Shown: one piece after another, positions 1-5,854 of the stretch | How the letters are laid out: the number at the start of each line of letters is the position of its first letter | Numbering within the stretch: position 1 is the stretch's first letter | From: Flavobacteriales bacterium | GTDB taxonomy: Bacteria > Bacteroidota > Bacteroidia > Flavobacteriales_D > Sanyastnellaceae | Assembly (NCBI GenBank): GCA_015660615.1 | Contig: DQKQ01000051.1 | Span: forward strand, 1-7,633 | DNA: 7,633 nt | Reading direction: 5' to 3' | Made by a program: the position numbers and the translations under genes | The notes under the pieces: generated by a model | Seen by the model: only the letters and a program-made list of their open reading frames with translations | Database searches by the model: none | Told to the model about the DNA's origin: nothing

Positions 1-39
1 ATGAATCTACTCCGTGAATACATAAGAGAGCTAATCGAA
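1..39 (+). other. Capsid-targeting-like leader, copy 1
   Basis: Encodes M-N-L-L-R-E-Y-I-R-E-L-I-E. It ends with L-I-E before Ala, the best match in the window to a T4 gp21-type cleavage site ([L/I]-x-E followed by a small residue). Hydrophobic L3, L4, Y7, I8, L11 and I12 fall on one face of a helix. Confidence 0.75.
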
Positions 40-756
40 GCCACCGAGTACGATGATAAATTTAAAGAGCTCATGGATTCAGGCCCTGACGGTATCAAAC
101 AAGCGATGGAGCTAGCCGACAGTCTCGGCATACCATCTCAAGAGTTACCTTGGGACATGGATTCGATTGATGAGTACGCATGGGAGATGCGGGATGATGT
201 ACCATGGCCAGAAGTTTTAGAACCCACCGGTTGGACTGAAAAAGATTATCGAAACGCTTTCGATGCTAAATGGAAAAACCAAGTCTATGCTCCTCCCACT
301 GCTACTCCACCCGAGTTCCTGGAGGAGCAGAAGGTTCTAGCTCAAGGCATGTGTTTTCCCTTTGCATATCAGAAAGCCGAGGAATGGTTTGAACAGCATT
401 ACACTCCGCCATCGGATCCAGACGACGAGGGTAAGAAGCATCCAGATCTAAATGACAAGAGCAAGTTCAAAGTTGTCCATGGTACGGTAACAGACAAATG
501 GAAGCAACCCGTTAAGCCGGTTGTACATGGTTGGGTTGAGATGGGTGACCTGGTGTTTGATGATCAGACCCGAGTAACCAAGCCTGGTGGTGTTAATAAA
601 GAATTCTATTACGAGATGTTCCAGCCTGAAATCTACAAGGAGTTTACTGCTGAAGAGGCCGTAAACAATTGCATCATGAAGGGCGGTGAAGGGCCATGGG
701 ATGATGACCTCTATGCGATGATGCAGGATCGCGATGCTTGGAAGAAACCACAATGA
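1..756 (+). CDS. Leader-bearing candidate Cys-His-Asp hydrolase/transglutaminase-fold protein
   Basis: A 251-residue acidic, soluble protein with no membrane segment. Residues 1-13 are the shared leader (M-N-L-L-R-E-Y-I-R, ending L11-I12-E13 before A14). Residues 17-50 look like a small helical segment (FKELMDSGPDGIKQAMELA). The C-terminal half has a possible catalytic layout: C118 at the start of a helix (GMCFPFAYQKAEEW), then a strand pair, then H176 in VVHGWVEMGDLVFDDQT with D187/D188 eleven to twelve residues later. A Cys at a helix start, a His at a strand start and a following Asp is the order seen in papain, NlpC/P60 and transglutaminase-like folds; membership of any one family is inference. 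The start is the first base of the window and matches the other leaders, so no upstream start is needed. Its TGA overlaps the next ATG (ATGA at 753-756). As injected cargo it might modify or cleave a host protein; the target is unknown. Confidence 0.85.
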   Translation: MNLLREYIRELIEATEYDDKFKELMDSGPDGIKQAMELADSLGIPSQELPWDMDSIDEYAWEMRDDVPWPEVLEPTGWTEKDYRNAFDAKWKNQVYAPPTATPPEFLEEQKVLAQGMCFPFAYQKAEEWFEQHYTPPSDPDDEGKKHPDLNDKSKFKVVHGTVTDKWKQPVKPVVHGWVEMGDLVFDDQTRVTKPGGVNKEFYYEMFQPEIYKEFTAEEAVNNCIMKGGEGPWDDDLYAMMQDRDAWKKPQ

Positions 757-791
757 ACATCCTCCACGAGTATATAAAATTGCTAGTTGAG
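753..791 (+). other. Capsid-targeting-like leader, copy 2 (CCA enzyme)
   Basis: Encodes M-N-I-L-H-E-Y-I-K-L-L-V-E before Ala. It carries conservative changes (L3 to I, R5 to H, R9 to K) while keeping E6-Y7-I8 and the terminal L-V-E. Confidence 0.7.
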
Positions 792-1985
792 GCTCAGGAG
801 GATAGTCCAGTGAGGCAGCCGTTTGATATTCCCATCCCTAAAGATCTGCAAGATATTCATTCGCGAATGAAATATGCGGGGAGAGAACTATATTTGGTCG
901 GTGGAGCAGTTAGAGATGCTATCATGGGTAAGAGCCCCAAAGATTATGATGTTGCAACAAACGCGAGTCCAGAAGAAGTAATTAAAATACTGCAGAAAGA
1001 TACCAAACTTAAGTTAGATTTAACTGGAAAAAGCTTTGGCGTTGTCCGCGTAAAAACTCAAGCCGGCGGTGAATACGAAATAGCAACATTTAGAGAAGAT
1101 ATAGGAAAAGGCAAGGGAACATCAGTGAAGTTTTCCACTATCGAAAATGATGTACAGAGACGAGACTTAACCATTAACGCACTTTTCTACGATATGGATT
1201 CCAGTGAAGTTGTAGATTACGTCGGCGGACTGGAAGATATTGAAAATGGAATTATTCGTGCAGTAGGTGATCCAGGGCTTCGATTCGATGAAGATCGCGT
1301 GAGAATTCTTAGGGCGGTTAGATTTGCAGGGCGAATGGGATCAAGTTTAGATTCTGCGACGAAGCAAGCTATTTTAGAAGATAATGCATTAATAGACACA
1401 GAAACTGGCGCTCCGATTCCAGGAGACAGAATTACAGAAGAATTTATCAAGGGAATTAAATCTGCGCAAGATGTTAGTCATTTTTTGTCCCTAGTTCAAG
1501 AGCTGAAATTATTCGATCAGATTTTACCTGGATTAGATGTCGAACTATCAGAATTCGGATCTCAAGATCACATTGCTCAAATTGCCGCACTTCTTAAAAA
1601 CAATCCTCCAGATCTTATAGTTCCATCTTTACAGCGTATGCGCTATTCTAATGACGAAATAAAAACAATCAGTTTTCTCTTAAGATTTCGGGATTTAAAT
1701 CGAGAAACTGCCGCTAAACTTAAGAAGGATTTTAATCGATTAAGCTTAAGTCCAGATCACCTTGAAAACTTTGCTGAAATAACTGGAACGCCATCAGAAG
1801 CCAAGGTTAGAGGGTTTCTAGAGTTCTCTGCTGCCCCCTTAGCAGGAGATCCTAAGGAACTTATAGCCCAAGGTTTGGAGGGCCCAGAAATAGGACTAGC
1901 CATGGCAAAAGCCGAAGCCGAAGCATATTTAGAATTCATGGGTGAAGTCCGAAAATATGTAAGACAAATTTTAAGGCCAAGTTAA
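753..1985 (+). CDS. cca: tRNA CCA-adding nucleotidyltransferase (class II) with N-terminal leader
   Basis: Class II nucleotidyltransferases of this family add C, C and A to tRNA 3' ends; poly(A) polymerase I is a close relative. The 410-residue length fits the family. Core motifs are in order: LYLVGGAVRDAIMG (G50, G51, R54, D55), KDYDVAT with the two metal-binding Asp at D64 and D66, RRDLTINAL at 136-144, a VVDYVGGLEDI segment, and FDEDRVRILRAVRFAGR near 178-194, holding the EDxxR base-reading motif (E180, D181, R184). The start at 753 is preferred over an in-frame ATG at 738 because it gives ATGA coupling to the upstream stop and puts the leader (M-N-I-L-H-E-Y-I-K, ending L11-V12-E13) at the N-terminus. 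Cellular CCA enzymes have no such leader. CCA addition is more likely than polyadenylation, but the motifs alone do not fully separate the two. An injected copy could repair damaged host or phage tRNA ends; that is inference. The gene is AT-rich (about 38 percent GC in 1561-1620). Confidence 0.93.
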   Translation: MNILHEYIKLLVEAQEDSPVRQPFDIPIPKDLQDIHSRMKYAGRELYLVGGAVRDAIMGKSPKDYDVATNASPEEVIKILQKDTKLKLDLTGKSFGVVRVKTQAGGEYEIATFREDIGKGKGTSVKFSTIENDVQRRDLTINALFYDMDSSEVVDYVGGLEDIENGIIRAVGDPGLRFDEDRVRILRAVRFAGRMGSSLDSATKQAILEDNALIDTETGAPIPGDRITEEFIKGIKSAQDVSHFLSLVQELKLFDQILPGLDVELSEFGSQDHIAQIAALLKNNPPDLIVPSLQRMRYSNDEIKTISFLLRFRDLNRETAAKLKKDFNRLSLSPDHLENFAEITGTPSEAKVRGFLEFSAAPLAGDPKELIAQGLEGPEIGLAMAKAEAEAYLEFMGEVRKYVRQILRPS

Positions 1986-1986
1986 A

Positions 1987-3009
1987 ATGTACGAGCATCC
2001 AAGCCAACTGCAAACTGTGGGAGAAGTTCTAGATCTCATTCAACAACTTCAAGATGATGCAGATTCTACTGATATAGCAACTCGCGCTGCGAATGTCGGC
2101 CTTGAATTCATTAAGATTGCTATGGGGGAGATTCCGATAGTCGGTGGAGCGCTAGGAGCTGCTGATGGACTGTTTGCGATGTATGAAGCAGGCAAGAATG
2201 AAGAACACACGTGGGCAGAACTTGAAGAATATCCTATACTTGCTAGAATGAAGATGCATCCAGATCTTGCAAAGCACTTGGATCCAATAACCCTAAGAGA
2301 AGTAGACAAGGCCTATCAGCAGTATTTAACAACTCTCGGGCGTAAGACACGTATAACAGATATTAGGGATATCGATATCTTTACTCAAGATTGGATTAAG
2401 AGCGACACTGGCGGTAATTTAAGTATTGAGCTTCTTAGAGAATATGTCAGAATATTATTACGCGAAGCTAATGAATATGATTGGTCAGTTGCTAGCAAAA
2501 AAAATATGCTACTAGACAAAGAGGGAATGGAACAGGAAGATAAAGATAACCAAGAAGAATATCTTAAATCTATGAGTTTGATGGAGCTTAACTTAGGCCA
2601 GGGATATGGCATTGAGTATACCGCTCTAGTTCTTGACGAAGCCTCTCATCAAAAATTAGCTGCATTTGCACCAGAGGGCTGGAAAGTATTTGCACACCAC
2701 ATGACGATCATTAGTCCGCCAAACCAGAAGCGTCGTCTCCCCGGACGGTGGCTTGGGCAAGAGCTGTCGCTTACTGTGACCGGCATCGCTCAGGGTGTCA
2801 TGGTTATGACGGCCCTTGTAGATTTAGGGGGCTCACTCCTTCCGATGAAGGGTCCGGAGTATCCTCATGTGACAATAGCTACTAATCTAGCAGAGGGCGG
2901 TAAGCCAGCGATGTCCAATTGGAAGTTTAAGCCTGTCTTTGATAAAGACAATTTCGAAGCCATCGGTCCTATTGTGATCACGGGTACGATTGAAGAGGTG
3001 CTGAAATGA
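1987..3009 (+). CDS. Two-part protein: hydrophobic N-terminal domain, internal leader, 2H phosphoesterase domain
   Basis: This 340-residue protein differs from its neighbours because the leader is internal. Residues 1-146 form a separate region with a Gly-rich hydrophobic stretch (about 41-66, including IPIVGGALGAADGLFAM) followed by an acidic helical part. Residues 147-160 are the leader (I-E-L-L-R-E-Y-V-R, ending L158-R159-E160 before A161). The C-terminal part carries two H-x-T motifs, H238-M-T240 (FAHHMTII) and H294-V-T296 (YPHVTIAT), each in a strand-like context and 56 residues apart. Two such motifs are the signature of 2H phosphoesterases, which open 2',3'-cyclic phosphates or cut cyclic or 2'-5' oligonucleotides. 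T4 Acb1, which degrades CBASS signal nucleotides, belongs to this superfamily. Cleavage after E160 would release a 180-residue 2H enzyme. The ATG is one base after the upstream TAA. GC content jumps inside the gene, from about 34 percent (2461-2580) to about 57 percent (2701-2820), suggesting mosaic origin. Confidence 0.85.
   Translation: MYEHPSQLQTVGEVLDLIQQLQDDADSTDIATRAANVGLEFIKIAMGEIPIVGGALGAADGLFAMYEAGKNEEHTWAELEEYPILARMKMHPDLAKHLDPITLREVDKAYQQYLTTLGRKTRITDIRDIDIFTQDWIKSDTGGNLSIELLREYVRILLREANEYDWSVASKKNMLLDKEGMEQEDKDNQEEYLKSMSLMELNLGQGYGIEYTALVLDEASHQKLAAFAPEGWKVFAHHMTIISPPNQKRRLPGRWLGQELSLTVTGIAQGVMVMTALVDLGGSLLPMKGPEYPHVTIATNLAEGGKPAMSNWKFKPVFDKDNFEAIGPIVITGTIEEVLK
2425..2466 (+). other. 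Internal capsid-targeting-like leader, copy 3
   Basis: Encodes I-E-L-L-R-E-Y-V-R-I-L-L-R-E before Ala, at residues 147-160 of the 340-residue protein. It is the only internal copy. Met1 is replaced by Ile (ATT codon), so it is read through rather than started, unless ATT is a rare start. Confidence 0.65.
2995..2998 (+). promoter_or_regulatory. Ribosome binding site for the HExxH gene
   Basis: GAGG (extended GAGGTG) lies seven bases before the ATG at 3006, inside the last codons of the upstream gene. It is one of the two clearest ribosome sites in the window and supports the start at 3006. Confidence 0.65.
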
Positions 3010-3050
3010 TTCTGCTTCGCGAATATATCCGCAACATGCTGATTGTCGAA
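3006..3050 (+). other. Capsid-targeting-like leader, copy 4 (HExxH protein)
   Basis: Encodes M-I-L-L-R-E-Y-I-R-N-M-L-I-V-E before Ser. The terminal I-V-E sits two residues later than in copy 1. Confidence 0.7.
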
Positions 3051-3713
3051 TCTCAAGAAGAGCCGGACATGACTCGTTATGTTGACGAATTAGAAGATCT
3101 CATTTTCACTTTTATTTTTACTACAAGCACGTTTGATCAGCTCCAATCATTGGAGCCAAGCATGGAAATCAATGCTGTGTTAGAAACAAATTTGTTCGAT
3201 GCATTTGATAACATTAACGAGGTTCATATTGGTCTCACTGTTAATGATGACGCGGCTGCAGGAATAGATGCAGCTTATTTATGCGATATGGAAGATAGAT
3301 CAGCTTCAAATCTCGTGCTAACTTTAGATTTACCCAGATATTATCCTGAAATTGAAGAGTTTCAAGACTGGCTTTCGGCCGAATTGGCTGATACTCTCTC
3401 TCATGAAATTCAGCACAGTTGTGATACTACAGAAATGTTAAGTAGCGAAGATTGCGTTGAGGGTGAAGCCAAGTGGGAAAGCACTGAGAATATTGAAAGA
3501 TACTACGGTTGCGATGCTGAAGTGAGAGGTCACGTTGCCGGTATCCTTGGGAGGTCTAGAAGAACGGGTCAGGAGCCGCAAGACTTATTACAATATGACA
3601 TGGAAACAATTATGGGTAAGGCCAGCTCCAAAGGTTATACTGAGCAAGAGTTGATTCCCGTTATTCAAAATATTTATAAGAAGTGGCTGGACAGGTTGGA
3701 ATCGTTATTATGA
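3006..3713 (+). CDS. Leader-bearing HExxH metallopeptidase-like protein
   Basis: A 235-residue acidic protein. Residues 1-15 are the leader (M-I-L-L-R-E-Y-I-R, ending I13-V14-E15 before S16). A zinc-protease motif sits in LADTLSHEIQHSCD: H133, E134 and H137, preceded by the small and hydrophobic residues typical of the active-site helix. E172 in CDAEVRGHVAGIL, 35 residues downstream, is a good candidate third zinc ligand, since a Glu in a following helix is the gluzincin arrangement. Several cysteines (C93, C139, C150, C169) are present; whether they matter is unclear. No signal peptide or membrane helix is seen, so action in the host cytoplasm after injection, or inside the capsid, is the likeliest setting; the substrate is unknown. 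It is not a serine-type prohead protease, so it is not the predicted leader-removing enzyme. The start overlaps the upstream TGA (ATGA) and is preceded by GAGG at good spacing. Confidence 0.87.
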   Translation: MILLREYIRNMLIVESQEEPDMTRYVDELEDLIFTFIFTTSTFDQLQSLEPSMEINAVLETNLFDAFDNINEVHIGLTVNDDAAAGIDAAYLCDMEDRSASNLVLTLDLPRYYPEIEEFQDWLSAELADTLSHEIQHSCDTTEMLSSEDCVEGEAKWESTENIERYYGCDAEVRGHVAGILGRSRRTGQEPQDLLQYDMETIMGKASSKGYTEQELIPVIQNIYKKWLDRLESLL

Positions 3714-3751
3714 AACTATTGCGCGAGTACATAAGAGTACTTTTAAATGAG
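3710..3751 (+). other. Capsid-targeting-like leader, copy 5 (GNAT-like protein)
   Basis: Encodes M-K-L-L-R-E-Y-I-R-V-L-L-N-E before Gly. K2 is the residue T4 capsid-targeting sequences carry at that position. It shares a 16-base identical stretch with copy 8 (3722-3737 and 5825-5840). Confidence 0.7.
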
Positions 3752-4249
3752 GGCGTTGAGTTTCGCACCCTTGATTCTCCACTCACGTATAATCGAGCTG
3801 GAAATGTGAAACGCATAGCCCTTTGCGACACTTCAGTTAAAGAACCCAATATACGCCCAGATGGCAAACCACAACGAGATGCATACTTTAACGAATACCA
3901 AGAGACGGAGCGTTACGGCGCCTCAGGTAGAAGGTTAAAGAAACCGAGAAAAGGAAAACTAGTGCCGGGAGTATCTGACGCTTGTGTAATAGGGTTTTTA
4001 GATTATCACAGCCAAGGCAAGTCAAGTGGTGGTAGCGAAATGTGGTACATCGATTACATGAAGACTCGTGGTGATAAAGGTGGCCAAGGGACTGCTAGCA
4101 AGCTGATTGATGAATTTTATAATACTGTTGCCAAACCTGGTGACAACGTTCATTTCGGCAAGATGATGCGGAAAGAGATCGGTCACCTCAAAGACAAGAT
4201 GGTAGACAAGTATCCAGAGATAAGTACTATAGGAGCAGTGAATTTCTAA
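3710..4249 (+). CDS. Leader-bearing GNAT-like acetyltransferase (probable)
   Basis: A 179-residue basic protein. Residues 1-14 are the leader (M-K-L-L-R-E-Y-I-R, ending L12-N13-E14 before G15). The C-terminal half has a GNAT-like core: strand ACVIGFLDYH (91-100), strand MWYIDYMKTR (111-120), then the glycine-rich turn GDKGGQGTASKLIDEFYN (121-138) leading into a helix, which resembles the acetyl-CoA pyrophosphate-binding motif A. The spacing from R120 is one residue longer than the usual R/Q-x-x-G-x-G, so the assignment is good but not certain. After it comes VHFGKMMRKEIGHLKDKM, which I do not recognise as a defined family motif. Residues 40-85 are rich in Lys, Arg and Pro and may bind a nucleic acid or be flexible. 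An in-frame ATG at 3683 is rejected because 3710 gives the ATGA overlap and an N-terminal leader. The protein or small-molecule target of acetylation cannot be inferred. Confidence 0.83.
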   Translation: MKLLREYIRVLLNEGVEFRTLDSPLTYNRAGNVKRIALCDTSVKEPNIRPDGKPQRDAYFNEYQETERYGASGRRLKKPRKGKLVPGVSDACVIGFLDYHSQGKSSGGSEMWYIDYMKTRGDKGGQGTASKLIDEFYNTVAKPGDNVHFGKMMRKEIGHLKDKMVDKYPEISTIGAVNF

Positions 4250-4287
4250 TGAACTTACTTCGAGAATATATCCGCTATTTATTTGAG
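4249..4287 (+). other. Capsid-targeting-like leader, copy 6 (P-loop kinase)
   Basis: Encodes M-N-L-L-R-E-Y-I-R-Y-L-F-E before Gln. The terminal L-F-E keeps the [L/I]-x-E form. The kinase fold begins only about five residues later, so cleavage would leave an almost minimal domain. Confidence 0.7.
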
Positions 4288-4971
4288 CAGACCGAGTCGC
4301 CCAAAGTTATTTTTATGGCTGGCGGTCCTGGCTCTGGAAAATCAACTGTTATTCGAAATTTAGGGCTCGATGGCAGGCTCAAAGTAATAAACCCCGATGA
4401 TCAATATGAAGAAACCATGAAGGCAGAAGACATTCCGATGGATAGAGGAACATTATTAGATGACTATAAGCCACTACGCGATCGATATATTCAAGCTCAA
4501 GAATCCGGCGATAATGAACTAGTCGCAGAATTAGAACCAGAATACCAAAGACTTAGAGGGCTTTTAAGTAGAAATATGGTTTTATTCAACCAAGCAAGAA
4601 AAGCAGCTAAAGAATCTCAAAAAGAACACATGGCTGCTGGAGGTGAATTTTTAGTCGACGGTACTGGCGGAAATTATAATGAGATAGCCAATCAAGTAGA
4701 AAAACTTGAAAGTGCTGGATATGATGTCGCTATGATTTTTGTTGATGTTCCTGTGGAAACCTCTGTAGAACGAGATCAAGCTAGAGGAGCGGCTGGCGGG
4801 AGGCGGTTGGGACAAAAGACCGTTGAAAGATCTCACAGCGCTGTGTCTGAAAATAAACCGCTGTATGAAGAACTATTTGGAGATGATTTCTTTTATGTAG
4901 AAAATTTTGGAGATAATTTCGAAGCTTCAATAGAAGAGATCTCGTCTGGCGTCGCGAGATTTTTAGGATGA
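4249..4971 (+). CDS. Leader-bearing zeta-toxin-like P-loop kinase
   Basis: A 240-residue P-loop protein. Residues 1-13 are the leader (M-N-L-L-R-E-Y-I-R, ending L11-F12-E13 before Q14). The Walker A motif G25-G-P-G-S-G-K31-S-T33 follows the first strand almost at once. INPDDQYE (47-54) sits where zeta toxins and polynucleotide kinases carry their N-x-D-[D/E] catalytic Asp; the Arg usually three residues after it is Tyr53 here. EFLVDGTGGNY (133-143) is the second core strand and loop. IFVDVPVETSVERDQARG (163-180) and GGRRLG (183-188) match the lid region with phosphate-contacting Arg. An acidic helical insert (about 55-125) separates the first two motifs, as in zeta-like kinases. Zeta toxins phosphorylate UDP-N-acetylglucosamine; related folds phosphorylate RNA or DNA 5'-OH ends. 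Which applies is not decidable by eye. No antitoxin gene adjoins it. The start overlaps the upstream stop as TAATG; an AGGAG at 4231 lies rather far upstream. Confidence 0.88.
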   Translation: MNLLREYIRYLFEQTESPKVIFMAGGPGSGKSTVIRNLGLDGRLKVINPDDQYEETMKAEDIPMDRGTLLDDYKPLRDRYIQAQESGDNELVAELEPEYQRLRGLLSRNMVLFNQARKAAKESQKEHMAAGGEFLVDGTGGNYNEIANQVEKLESAGYDVAMIFVDVPVETSVERDQARGAAGGRRLGQKTVERSHSAVSENKPLYEELFGDDFFYVENFGDNFEASIEEISSGVARFLG

Positions 4972-5012
4972 ATCTACTGCGTCAATATATAAGGCAATGT
5001 CTCTTGTCGGAA
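4968..5012 (+). other. Capsid-targeting-like leader, copy 7 (exonuclease)
   Basis: Encodes M-N-L-L-R-Q-Y-I-R-Q-C-L-L-S-E before Ser. It is the only LLREYIR-type copy in which E6 is changed (to Gln). Confidence 0.7.
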
Positions 5013-5816
5013 AGTAAACTTTCTGGGCGGACAATAGAAGGAGTGTTAGAGCTTCTTGATGGATATGCCAGCAACACTTGGATATTTTTTGATACGGAAA
5101 CGACAGGATTGGATCCTAACAAGGGCCAACTCACTGAAATTGGAGCAATTGCAGTAGATCCCAACGCCTGGGCTTCAGATGCTAGCGTGTTGGGCGAGTT
5201 TAATGAGAAAATTAAACTCAATCAAGATACTTTAGACAAGATCGAGATGCAGAAATCTCAAGATCCAGAAGGCGATGGCGGGAAGAAAAAAATGTCTGTT
5301 ACCGATGTTCTCTCCATGACGCGATATGGCGAGAGCGGCAGATCATTTGGCGATGAACAAGCAGTGCTTGACGAATTTTTTGAATTTGTAGCATCATTTT
5401 CAAATCCATTGCTTGTAGCTCAGAACGCCGCTTTTGATATGAAGTTTGTAAATGTTAGATCAAGCAGTCGTCTTCCCGGATATCCGGTTTTAGATACTAA
5501 ACAGCTCATGGAATATTATCTTGTCCCGTTGCTCAAAACGCAAGTAAAAGCTGAAGAAGGTGATGCCCAAGCGCAAGAATTACTTGACAAATTATACGTA
5601 AGGCGCGGTAACTGGGGATACCATTCCATATCAATGGGAGTAGTGTCAAAGGCTTATGGCATTAGTATCGATGATTGGCACAACGCGTTAGCTGACGTAA
5701 AGATGATGATGGAGATGTATAAGAGCGTGGTAGATACAGTTCGGCGTGGAATGGAAACTGATATAAGCGGTGAACAAGCAAAAGCCATGATCAAACAAAA
5801 GAAGAGAAAGAGATGA
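4968..5816 (+). CDS. Leader-bearing DEDDh (DnaQ-like) 3'-5' exonuclease
   Basis: A 282-residue protein. Residues 1-15 are the leader with Q6 replacing E6 (M-N-L-L-R-Q-Y-I-R, ending L13-S14-E15 before S16). All DEDDh signatures are present in order: Exo I WIFFDTETTGLDP with D42 and E44, Exo II LLVAQNAAFDMKFV with D157, and Exo III DWHNALADVKMM with H238 and D243 (H-x4-D). This is the fold of the DNA polymerase III epsilon subunit, RNase T and oligoribonuclease, which remove nucleotides from 3' ends with two metal ions. The length is near that of DnaQ-type proteins, with an insert at about 85-125 (KMSVTDVLSMTRYGESGRSF). The C-terminus ends in a very basic tail (KQKKRKR, 276-282), which could aid nucleic-acid binding and is encoded by the purine-rich run just before the next start. 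Whether the substrate is DNA, RNA or small oligonucleotides is not resolved. The start forms ATGA with the upstream stop. Confidence 0.92.
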   Translation: MNLLRQYIRQCLLSESKLSGRTIEGVLELLDGYASNTWIFFDTETTGLDPNKGQLTEIGAIAVDPNAWASDASVLGEFNEKIKLNQDTLDKIEMQKSQDPEGDGGKKKMSVTDVLSMTRYGESGRSFGDEQAVLDEFFEFVASFSNPLLVAQNAAFDMKFVNVRSSSRLPGYPVLDTKQLMEYYLVPLLKTQVKAEEGDAQAQELLDKLYVRRGNWGYHSISMGVVSKAYGISIDDWHNALADVKMMMEMYKSVVDTVRRGMETDISGEQAKAMIKQKKRKR

Positions 5817-5854
5817 ACCTCCTACGCGAGTACATAAGAGCTTTGCTCACTGAA
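5813..5854 (+). other. Capsid-targeting-like leader, copy 8 (unknown protein)
   Basis: Encodes M-N-L-L-R-E-Y-I-R-A-L-L-T-E before Asp. It matches the consensus exactly over the first nine residues, like copies 1 and 6. Confidence 0.7.

Noticed and set aside
1..45. Leaders as Sec or Tat signal peptides
   Set aside because: They are only 13-15 residues with Arg and Glu in the middle and no continuous hydrophobic core, and they end in Glu and not in a small-x-small site.
738..752. In-frame ATG at 738 as the start of the CCA enzyme
   Set aside because: It would put five residues before the leader and lengthen the overlap with the first gene. The ATG at 753 gives the ATGA junction and an N-terminal leader, as in the neighbours.
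766..780. TATA-rich runs in the leader codons (such as TATATAAAA here and TATATAAGG near 4985) as T4-like late promoters
   Set aside because: They encode the conserved Y-I-K/R of the leader and lie just inside the coding start, too late to drive that gene. The DNA is not conserved between copies.
2425..2427. ATT at 2425 as the definite start of a separate 2H gene
   Set aside because: The frame is open from the ATG at 1987 and the first 146 residues look like a real protein. ATT starts are very rare. Kept only as an alternative in the findings.
3683..3709. In-frame ATG at 3683 as the start of the GNAT-like gene
   Set aside because: Same reason: the ATG at 3710 forms ATGA with the upstream stop and begins exactly with the leader.
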